Source of the DNA: Picochlorum sp. 'celeri'
Taxonomy: Eukaryota > Chlorophyta > Trebouxiophyceae
DNA length: 64,000 nt
Reading direction: 5' to 3'
NCBI GenBank assembly: GCA_010909725.1
Contig: JAACMV010000005.1
Location: 62,001 to 126,000 of the forward strand
In this document: in pieces, positions 21,541 to 31,837 of the stretch
How the letters are laid out: each line of letters begins with the position of its first letter
Position numbering within the stretch: the first letter of the stretch is position 1
The notes under the pieces: generated by a model
Told to the model about the DNA's origin: nothing
Database searches by the model: none
Seen by the model: the letters and a program-made list of their open reading frames with translations, nothing else
Translations under genes and position numbers: made by a program

Positions 21541-22393
21541 ATGTCACTGCTCCTTGGGTCAGCGTGGCACGCGACGGGTCCACGTGTGAGTGATCGGATG
21601 CGACTTGCTCACCATGGCCATGTATCCTCTAGAAGAGTACTTTCTGTTAAAGTTGAGTGTCATGCGAAGGAGCAAAGAATCAGGTCTGTTTGGAGAGTTG
21701 CTGTTTGGGTTTACACTCTTGCAACCATTGACTCCCGTCGTGTGAGATCTATGCCTTTAATTCATTGATTCTAAATCTAAATCTAAATGTTGCAGAAGAA
21801 TAGTGCTAATGAGGCACGCTCCGAGTGCTGAGTTAGCGGGGGTGAAGGACCACGAGCTGCCAATTACTCAAGAAGGACAAGAACTCGCCAAACGCGTGGC
21901 TGAAGAAATGAAATCTCTGGGTTGGATCCCCAACATTGTTATGAGCTCGAATTCAGTGCGATCGAGGCAAACCTTTGAAGTAATGAAGTCTGTGATTGAG
22001 GAATTGAGCCATGCAGATTTACATTTTCTTGGCAGCTTGTACACAGAGTCTCAGTTGGACGGCCATACACTCCCCTTTTTAGCTCGGATATTAGCGGTAG
22101 AGGCATCAGAGGAGGATGAATGTGTGCTATGTTTGGGACATAATAAAGGCTGGGAGGAGGCGGCTAGTATACTAGCTGTAAGTTGTTCTTGTTGTTTTGA
22201 AATGTGTTACAATGCACCATCTAGAGTTGATTTCTATATTCTCTTTGCGCAGATGGAATCGATACAGTTGGACCATTGTGATGCCGCCCTGTTTGAAGCC
22301 GCAGGTGATAGCTGGGCCGAACTCCTCAATGCTGAAAACTTTGAACAGTGGTCATGTGAGCAATTGATTCGTGCAGACAGCAAGGCTTTATGA
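21541..22393 (+). CDS. SixA-type phosphohistidine phosphatase (histidine phosphatase superfamily)
   Basis: Exons 21541-21683, 21796-22177 and 22253-22393 (about 221 residues). The catalytic RHA motif lies in IVLMRHAPSAE just after intron 1; SSNSVRSRQTFEVM supplies the second arginine, and LCLGHNKGWEEAA the second catalytic histidine, as in SixA and related plant phosphoglycerate-mutase-like proteins. The 48-residue first exon is serine/arginine-rich and could be a plastid or mitochondrial targeting peptide. Intron 2 is 75 bp without a stop, so it looks coding in frame. Intron 1 ends with three CTAAAT units before the acceptor, which may offer branch points. Bacterial SixA dephosphorylates phosphohistidine; the substrate here is unknown. 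Confidence 0.78.
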
Positions 22394-22466
22394 GGGCATT
22401 ACATTTAGAAAAAATGACATTATGGGACAAGACCCAGACTATGTATAAATATTCACGTGTTACTTT

Positions 22467-23596
22467 TCAATCTAGAAGTTCTGTTTCCATGTCGATTTCG
22501 CCATCCATGTACTCCTCTTCATTGAAAGCACCAGAATCTCCTTGATTAGGTTTCATACGTGCTTCTGCTACAAGCCTTTTGATATCCTCTACTGGCTGCA
22601 TCGTTGATGATCTAGATTCTAATATTGCTCCTATTTCTTTCTCGCTTAGTTCAGGAGGTAAATTTTTCATAAACCAGGGATGTTGTTTGATTTGAGCCAG
22701 GCTAATCCTCTTCAGTGGATTTGCAACAAATATCTTCCCCATGAGATCGTGACATTCCCTGCTTAACGGTAAATTTGCTGGAAAAGAATACTTTACGCCC
22801 ATTATCCTCTGAATAGTTTTTCTGAAGTTTCTAGGGTCGTTTGCATCTTCAAATGGATAGGCTCCGACGAGCATAACGTACAATGTCACACCACATGACC
22901 ACACATCTGCTATCTCACCAGCATACTGCTTTCTAGAGAGTACTTCCGGGGCAATATATGCTGGGGTACCAACCGTAGATTTTGGCTGCGAGTCAAATAT
23001 AGCAGATTTAGAATACCCAAAATCGCAAATCTTGAGTCGAGGTGCTGGACGACCATCCAACAGTGTATTTTCAAGCTTCAAGTCCCGGTGACATACACCT
23101 TCCCTGTGGCACCATTCTACACCAGATATTAACTGCTGAAAAAAATATCGGGCTTCATCTTCAGAAAATCTCCCTGCCTTGACTATTCTATCAAACAACT
23201 CTCCTCCTGAGGCATATTCCATGGAAATTCCCAAGTGGGTTGTCGTCAAGAAGACCTCCTTGAACCTGATAATATTTGGATGACCGGACAGTTGTCGATG
23301 GTTTATTATCTCTCTTTCCACATTTTTATCAATCTGCATATACTACCATTCAATCAAGAGCGATGTCGAAGCACGCAGACAGACACGTCAACCTACCTTT
23401 TCACCTCGCTCGATGAACTTCACCGCGACTTCTTCTCCGGTCGCTGTGCATCGCATTAGCTTGGCGACCCCAAAGTTACCGCTTCCAATATCTCGTATCT
23501 ACAACATAAATGACACAGCATCAGTCTGTTCCGAGGAAGCAACTGCCAAGGCTGTGACACGCGTACCAACTCATATCTCTCTGGTAACATATCCAT
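22467..23596 (-). CDS. SnRK2: SnRK2 protein kinase
   Basis: Exons 23567-23596, 23397-23498 and 22467-23333 encode 332 residues. Order: [20 protein letters not shown] (glycine loop), [10 protein letters not shown] (ATP lysine), a catalytic [33 protein letters not shown] (activation loop with the Ser residues phosphorylated in SnRK2s), [10 protein letters not shown], then a C-terminal SnRK2 box and a final acidic stretch ([18 protein letters not shown]). SnRK2 kinases act in osmotic-stress and, in land plants, abscisic-acid signalling, controlled by clade A PP2Cs. The acidic tail is Glu/Asp mixed. The first exon is only 30 bp. Confidence 0.93.
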
Positions 23597-23804
23597 ACTT
23601 GCTATATCTTTCTCAAAATATAACTATCTTTGATTAGAATGCTATGCATACGGTCATGTCAATCATAAGACATGGCATCTGCCCTGTTCAACGTGGAACC
23701 GTTCCTTCCAGGATTCCCAAACAAGGAAGACCCTTCAAAGATGCTCCATAGATGAACCAATCTCCGAAACTTTTCAATGTGTCTTTCAATTTTGTTCATA
23801 CAGA

Positions 23805-24779
23805 ATGGGTCGGCACAAGAATCCGTTTGATGAGGTCGTTGCGAAAGCAGAGTACGTTGGTTGGTTGGCTGGTTGGTTGGTCGGTGCTTTGTGCCCTTCT
23901 TTCGATTGATTAAAACCAACGTATCACTATCATGCAGAGTTTACTATAAAGACTTTATTCAACCTATCGTGCCATTTCTCGTGCAATCAAGTGCAAGCAT
24001 GGGAGCGTATACTGTTGGATTGGCACTGTCACAAGGCATTGGGTCCGCGTTGAGAATATCTTGCGCCTCACCCGTGGTCAATACATTAGGCGGGGTAGCA
24101 GGAGTTGGTTTTGCTTCAGCAGTTGCCGGTCAAGCTTCTTTGATATGCGCAGCTGCGTACAGGAAGAAACCTAAACATGTTCAGGGCTTCCTAGATAATA
24201 TGACCTCGCCAGAAGCGAAAGATGTGGGTTTGGATATGTTATTAGGAATAGTAGCCTTTAAAGTTGTGGGAGGGAGTTTCAGAACCATAATGCCCAGCGA
24301 CCTGACAAAGGTGGGAGCCATTGCTAGGGAATCTATTCCAGCAGCTGGCATGCAGTATGCAGGTGAGGAGAAGAGGAAAGAATTGATTCGCATGTTACCG
24401 CAGGGATGGTTGCCATCACTGCGGTACAACCAAAGGACCGGTAATAGGTGACCATATGCCTCCTAATAAGCACGTGGTTCAGAAGACGGAAGCTCTTGCT
24501 GTACGAGTAGTTGATCAAATGTATAGGAATACTTCATTTAGAAATGCCATGCAGACTTTGGGTATCAGGCCTCTCTCTGATATAAAGCAAAGATACTACC
24601 CTCAGTGTGTACGGTGCTCACAAAAGCAGGCAGCAGCGGTTAGAAATGATAGATCTCATCGAGTGTTTCATAGGGTATTGCATGGTGGTGGCAAGGGGAC
24701 TGGCTGGCATTATGTTGGAGTATGGGTTGGAGCTAGCCACGGCCCTCTGATTGACCAAAAACAGAAATCAAGAAAATGA
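23805..24779 (+). CDS. Glycine-rich membrane protein with treble-clef/HNH-like C-terminus
   Basis: Exons 23805-23851, 23938-24354 and 24404-24779 (279 residues). The last intron is 49 bp (GTATGC...CGCAG); it is inferred because it alone joins the two conserved frames. Residues about 15-110 are small, glycine/alanine-rich and hydrophobic (SSASMGAYTVGLALSQGIGS; GGVAGVGFASAVAGQASLI), resembling glycine-zipper membrane segments. The C-terminal half has CHHCGTTKGPVIGDHMPPN and YYPQCVRCSQKQ, i.e. two Cys pairs framing a DH motif, the layout of treble-clef HNH nucleases. I recognise no named family. Intron 1 has a TTGG-repeat tract (23857-23885). Function unknown; nuclease activity is an inference only. 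Confidence 0.68.
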
Positions 24780-24804
24780 TCAACTGTATGTGGATAGAAC
24801 ACTA

Positions 24805-25995
<1,191 letters not shown>

Positions 25996-26746
25996 GATGC
26001 AACTTGGATTACCCCACGTGTCTATTGAATCAACAAATGATGAGATTTTTCTTCTGTAAATATTGTTTATAAGATATTGAATGCGTGATCCATGTCTCAT
26101 CTTCGCCAAAAGTATTCGAGGTACCTATCATCAACGACAGGCCAGCTGGGCGGACGTCCGCCTGGAGTTTAAACGAGAACGCGCCATGGCCTTGTGAGTG
26201 TTTGCAGACATGAAAGCCAGAGGGATTGGCATCATTTCTTTCATATCAAATTCATGCAAAATTGGCAGATAACGATGACAGTCGTGTCCCAAATAGATAC
26301 TGTGTCACTTCCGAAATATCACTGTCCCACGTGGCAGACGCTGCATCGGCTGATGATCTACCACGCATGGGGTGCATGCACATCATGATGTGACCCACAT
26401 TCATGAATGATCATTCGACTCGATGTCTCGGCGGATGGAACAGCGAGTGTCGTTGTGGAAGAAATTTGTGACGAGAGATTTTGCATCGACCTAAACTATT
26501 TGGATGCTGACAGACTAATTCTGTGGAACTTACAAGGAAATTTGTGAGTTGCTGATCAGTGAATGAGAGAAGCCTTGCTATGTCCCTGCACTGCTGCCAT
26601 TCATTGCCGTGTGCTCCATCCTCAAATAAAGCAATCTTTCAGTACTCAGTATGAGAGAATTCTTGTGGCTGTGAGAAAGATCAAAAAGTTCAAGGAGAAA
26701 AGATTGCAGTGATTAGCTCAAGTTCGAAAGCCACTCTCCATCAAAA
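25996..26746. other. Intergenic region
   Basis: No supported gene. A 46-codon open frame at 26407-26547 has no recognisable feature. The 14-bp palindrome CACATCATGATGTG at 26379-26392 repeats one near 18.64 kb. CGCGCCATGGCC (near 26180) is one of several CCATGG-type palindromes in the window's spacers. Confidence 0.4.
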
Positions 26747-28220
26747 CTACAGAAAAACGTTCTGAAAGTCATTCATAAGATTTCTGACGTGTTTTAGGGA
26801 ATTAGAGCCGCTGCTGCTCTGAGTATCCAAGGAATCTGAGGTTTCAGTCCGAGGGAAGTCTTCTTCTCTCAAAAAATCTGGTCTGGCATAAGTCCTCTCC
26901 CTGTTCATGTCCTGAACAAAAAGATCTTTGACCATATCCATTTGCTTGATCCTCTGATTTCTCTTCGCAGAACACTGCGCCATATGCAGCAGGTCGGATT
27001 CCTCAGAGTGAGAGAACGAGGTCACCTTTCTTGGCAGTGAGAGTGCATCGGACAGTTCGCATTTTCTTTCAAGCAGACCTGGAGTGATGGGAGACCACGT
27101 CTCTTTCAACGGATGTGGTACCTTTCTGGGTGTGAAACATTTACGACTCCCACAGCTGCTGTTGCTGTCAACGCTGGAAGTGATATTCTCAGAGCCCAGG
27201 GAGGATCTCTCGGCTTTCATTGAAACCAAGCCTGGGGACAAAGTAACCACAGAAGCCGCGTGCGGCATCTTGGATTTAGGTGGAGGACAATAGTCAAAAG
27301 CAATACCGCATATTATCAAGGAAGATTGAATGCATGCGCCTTTGAACTCTCCCTCAGTCAGTCTCTTGTAGGTACATACAGCCTCCTTGATGGTTTGAAT
27401 ACACTTCATCAAGTTTGCACGTTCGCCAGAGCACTTAAACTCTCGATATTCGCCTCCTAGAACAGTCTTGGATTGAATGTGGACATCAAACTTTTCAGAG
27501 ATTGATTTGATGCTGGATCCCCTGGGACCAATTACAAACCCAGCAGCCAAAATTGTTATCCTTAGCAAGACAGTCCTGAAAATACGCGAAATAAATCCGA
27601 CATCAAGTCATAATGAGCAAAGCGAATTCGGAGTTTACATGACCTGTGAAATATAAGTCATTAACTTACCTGTCATCCAAACAAATTGCAGAGGTAATTT
27701 CCTGGCTGTCAGATGTGCATCCTTCTCCTGCCATTCTTGGTCCTGCAAACGGCAGAAAATGGTCGATATCACAAAACAATTGCGACAATTCGATTAAATC
27801 AAATCAATCATAGATCTTACCGCTAACGAATCGTGTACGAAGGGTTGGACTCCCGTGTGACATGTGCTGTTGCTGAGATGCCCCCAATGAGTCTAGGAAA
27901 TGCCTCACATTGATCTCTTCATTGTTCACAGCTCTGCGGCAAGATGAACCTCTTCAATGAGTATATCGGCATAGGAGATTTAAATTCATAATTTATGGTG
28001 TTTTTGCGACGAACCTGTGTATTTCTCTCGGCGGTACTGTCGGCAAGCTCTCTCTGTGTTTGGAGTTGCCTTTTCTGGAAGATTTGTTCTGGGCAAACGT
28101 GAGTCTGAGATCTCCCTGCAAGAAGATATTCCGTCGAAAATAGATCACATTTGAATTTATATATAATACGAGTATATTCATATAGAGTGATAGCAAAATT
28201 CCGGTCACTCTGTTGCGCAT
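26747..28220 (-). CDS. KH-domain RNA-binding protein
   Basis: Five inferred exons: 28209-28220 (weak), 28015-28115, 27821-27933, 27670-27742 and 26747-27575; lengths sum to 376 codons. A single KH domain spans exons 4-5: TVLLRITILAAGFVIGPRGS carries the GxxG-like loop (GPRG), followed by REFKCSGERANLMKCIQTIK and EAVCTYKRLTEGEFKG. The FDYCPPPKSKMPHAASV block after it resembles plant KH proteins of unknown role. The rest is serine-rich and disordered, with a C-terminal EDFPRTETSDSLDTQ tract. RNA binding is likely; target unknown. The start codon is uncertain, since the first exon is only 12 bp. Confidence 0.68.
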
Positions 28221-29518
28221 GCAATCTCATGGAGCGATGAGAGTTTGCTTTAACCCAGTCACAAGGGTATGCCAAGTTAGGTTTTTTGCGGACAAGGGAG
28301 TCGAATCTGTTCAGGGCAAGCAGCCACCTCCAAACCAGGGTCATACCTTGGTATCACGAAGGAAAAATTCGTTTCTGTTACTTGGCATTGTAAAAATTAT
28401 GCGCTTAGTGCACTGTTTCCTACTCCCTATCTGCGTCCGTCACTGTCCAAAGCGGCAAGTCTTGAAGCCGTCACCGAGAAAAAAATCAAATGATGAACCT
28501 TCCAACGTCGCTGGAAAGTTATATTTTCAACCTAGAAATCGGTATAACAAAATCACAAAATATATGTGCGAACTTGGCTAGTGGAGTTGCCAGAAATTCT
28601 TATCCATTGTGCTCCCGGGATCGAACTGGAAATGACTTTCTTTTCTTGGCGCCGTAATTGTTCGTAATACGTGGACGTACTGTGTCATGCCTGGAGACGT
28701 ATCTATTACAACAGAAATGGATATTATTACGCTTTATTCTAGAACCCTGCATGTGGCATGATATAGAGCATCATTCAATGCCATCCTGGAACAGGTTTTC
28801 TGGTGGAACAGCAGTGTTAATCACATGCATGCCAGTTGAGCCTTCAGTAAACTAGCAGAATGTATGATCCGCACAAATTGCATTCAGTAAGTGGTGAGAA
28901 GCAATGCAATCACATTGATTTTTTTCTAGTCAGCATAATACATTTTTACTCGAAAGGATCTGCATGCCCTGGTGACTCGTGAAACAGATTGTGTCCCTTG
29001 CAGGTTTCAGAGAGCTGGAATCCAGAAAATGAAAAAAGGCCCACATTTCTTGTATCCCACCCCTGGCACCTGCTGGTATCCACTAAATATATGCAGACTT
29101 TGATTGTTGACGAATGCTGCAAAGAGGGTACTAGCACTGACCATATGGAAGATGCATCTTCAGTTGTGGCTTGATCAATCAGTATGTATATACTTGATGT
29201 CATGGGACGGCAACTATCCAGGCGATTCACGCAAACAACGACGAGCCCCGAACATTCCGTCTGTCATTGGAACATTTATTTAGCTTGCGCATAGACGCAT
29301 ATGATCATGTCTCATGAGATGGCCATTGCAACCTGAAGGCCTTTAGCTAGAAACTTCTTGAATGAACGAAAATCTTCATTCCAGGTAACTTTCCATTTCA
29401 GCAAAAAGACACTAGAAACGATAATATCGCCTTCGATTGCTAAAAGATGGAGAAAAACTCGAGTACGCGCTTTGAATAAACCGACAGACAACGGTCGGGC
29501 AACCTGCACGTCGACGCT
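28221..29518. other. Long intergenic region
   Basis: No gene is supported in about 1.3 kb. A plus-strand open frame (28219-28581) overlaps the start of the KH gene and has no motif. Near 28604-28632 the minus strand reads GTTCGATCCCGGGAGCAC, like a tRNA T-arm and acceptor, but no matching 5' half follows. This is the longest gene-free stretch of the window together with 35.95-36.95 kb. Confidence 0.4.
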
Positions 29519-30215
29519 ATGAGCCAGAATTGCCTGTATTTTGCCTACGGGGCAAATATGGCCACAAAAGTCCTCGAAAAAAGGAAGGTGAGCAAACCAC
29601 TCGCATGGTATCCAGCCATCGTGGTCGACAAGAATATAGAACTAGCCTTCGCTCACAGAGGAGCATACGCCACTCTTCTCAGAAGGGACTCGGGAATGGA
29701 ATATCACAGTACCTTGAGATTTTCGAGACCATATGGGGTTGTGTATGAGCTGTCAATCGAAGATTTTGAGAAAATCGCCGAGAAAGAAATTGGGTACGAA
29801 GCTCGTGATATTCAGGTGCGCTTGTGTTTTTCGATGAATTCGTGCTCCCTAGTATAGATTTGCTGACAAAATCAATGGATTATTTCAGGTTTATCCTTTG
29901 TTTCGTTCTGGAAATAGTTGTGAGGAAACTTGTGTTTTGAATTCCGAGGCTCCTGTCTTAACGAAGGCCTTTTTCTCATCTTTCTGGACGACCTTACCCG
30001 AACCAATGCCACCCACACATCGATATATGAGTATATTAGTGGAAGGAGCCTTGGAGCACGGTTTGAATGAACAATACATAGAATGGCTGAGGCAAGTACC
30101 CTCAGTGGAAACAAAGTGTTTGGCAGATCCTCGGTACTCCAGAACCTATGCAGAAACATTAGCAAGGACATTCGTACTGCTGGTCCTGATTTATTTCATT
30201 AAGTTTTTCTTCTAG
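29519..30215 (+). CDS. Gamma-glutamylcyclotransferase-like protein with C-terminal membrane anchor
   Basis: Exons 29519-29815 and 29889-30215 (phase 0, 73-bp intron, GTGCGC...TTCAG); 207 residues. CLYFAYGANM is the YxxYGSN-type substrate loop of GGCT/AIG2-like folds. Also family-like are YGVVYELSIEDFEKIAEKE, and PPTHRYMSILVEGALEHGLN, which resembles the lipocyte-type GGCT tail. Members release 5-oxoproline from gamma-glutamyl amines or peptides. The last 15 residues (TFVLLVLIYFIKFFF) form a hydrophobic stretch right at the C-terminus, as in tail-anchored proteins, which is unusual for the family. The catalytic glutamate is not assigned with certainty. Confidence 0.75.
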
Positions 30216-30281
30216 TCTTGATAAATGAATGACATGCATACTTATTTGATTGTGATCTATCAAATAATAATTGCACAAGAC

Positions 30282-31565
30282 CTATGAATTCTCCAAAAGG
30301 AAATTTGCAGCTGCCTCTTCATTCTTATCACAGATCAGGAATGCTTCTATACAAGCTTCCTTATCGAATCCCATTGCTGCTAAACGATCAACAGCTGCAG
30401 CTTCCTCCTCAGTCAGCTCTATTTCTACCCTTTGCTCACCTCCTCCTCCAACCATGTGTTGCATAGCTTCTGCCAGATTCCGTTCCCCTGGCCCAAGTGG
30501 CTCGTTGATCATGGACAAGAATTCTTCCTGATTTTCATTAATTCTTGTCAAAAGACTTGGATTATTCTTACCGAGCTCTTGGAGCATTGGCTGCAACAGT
30601 TGCGGGCTTTGCTGCACAAGTGCTCGAAGTGTCTGAAACTGGGGATTGTTCCTCAAAGCAGCCAGAGGGGTTGCACCACTTGCAGCAGATGAGTTGTCTC
30701 CTCCCTGAGGAGCAAACATATTGAATGGCTGCTGCTCCCCTGCTCGGGCCTCTGCACCCTCTGATTCTTCTCCCTGTCCTACATCTGCATCTTGAGCTGC
30801 GTCCCCCATCGTCTCCTCTGGAATTCCATTCATTAAGTATTCAACAGCCCTGTCAGGATTATTAAATGCTGCTCGAAGGGCCTTTACCACGTCGTCCCGG
30901 GGGAATCCCATCTCCATGATCTGTTCGATTTTGGAATTAAGCATTTCTCCAGTCGCCAACTCCGATGCTGCTGACTTGTATGGATCCTGATTATTTATCT
31001 CTGTGCCTTGACCACTTTCCTTCACCGGTGCATTCGGTGTAGCTGTGCCTTCCGCTGCCGCAGCAGGTGTTGCCTCACCCTTCTCTTGAGCAGCAGCAGC
31101 AGCAGCAGCTGTCTTCTTTGGTTGGGCCTTGCTCTTCATTGACATCACGACACAGAACCCTTGCTCCGTCACACCATTCTCTTTTAAAGTTGATCCGTCT
31201 TTCAAAATCTTTCCCTGAAAGATGATATTCGTGCTAGCGATTGGGAAAATCTTCCCCGTAGACCCATCATCTCCTCTATTCGCCTCAATCATAGCCTTCA
31301 CAGACTCAATCTGCGGAAACCAGTTATGTTTACCATGAGAATAAGATTCAGCAGGATGAGAAATGCAACGCCGATGCCTATACGGGAGAAAGAACACCGA
31401 GAGTTCCCCGAGTTGGAACAGGCACGCGTTGGTCCCTCACAACCTATACCTTCTCCTTCAATATCACTGGTATATATATATGCTTAATAATACACATACC
31501 GTTGCGTCTTCCTCGAGTTCCAGTTGGAAACTGTCTCCCTTGACTGTTCGGAACGTCACCAGCAT
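30282..31565 (-). CDS. RAD23: RAD23 ubiquitin receptor
   Basis: Exons 31500-31565 and 30282-31310 (189-bp intron), 364 residues. Shuttles polyubiquitinated proteins to the proteasome and supports XPC in nucleotide excision repair. Order of parts: ubiquitin-like domain ([20 protein letters not shown], then [10 protein letters not shown] and [12 protein letters not shown]), Ala/Thr-rich linker with an alanine run, UBA1 ([20 protein letters not shown]), XPC-binding domain ([20 protein letters not shown]) and UBA2 ([20 protein letters not shown]). Length and layout are those of plant RAD23. A near-perfect homologue order makes the call safe. Confidence 0.95.
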
Positions 31566-31837
31566 GGTCTCCTTTCTTAGTACAGGCCGCTTGTAGCCTC
31601 CTTCCTAATGACTAATTGTAGTTTTCTTCTTTTTAAAATTATCTGCGCCGTGGCTGGTATGCGCGTATCCGTCACGTGGCCATGAATGCTGAATGAGCTT
31701 GATGACCCAGACTGAACACAAGCAGATGTTAAAGTTACTGAAGTTATTTTCTATTTCATTGTACAGACCAATTCATTGGCTATGTTCATCATTTTAAGTC
31801 TATTCATGTTTATAATGGATTGAATAGTGGTAGAAGT

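Noticed and set aside
23857..23885. TTGG-type repeat as a telomere-like or mobile-element repeat
   Set aside because: Short, imperfect and inside a small intron; a simple sequence tract is enough.
26407..26547. 46-codon ORF in the spacer after adenosine kinase
   Set aside because: Too short, no motif and no splice partners.
28219..28581. 122-codon plus-strand open frame
   Set aside because: No motif, overlaps the KH gene's first exons on the other strand, and its composition is irregular; likely chance.
28600..28700. tRNA-like 3' end (GTTCGATCCCGGGAGCAC on the minus strand)
   Set aside because: The T-arm has a mismatch and no matching 5' acceptor strand, D-arm or anticodon arm follows upstream; not enough for a tRNA or SINE call.
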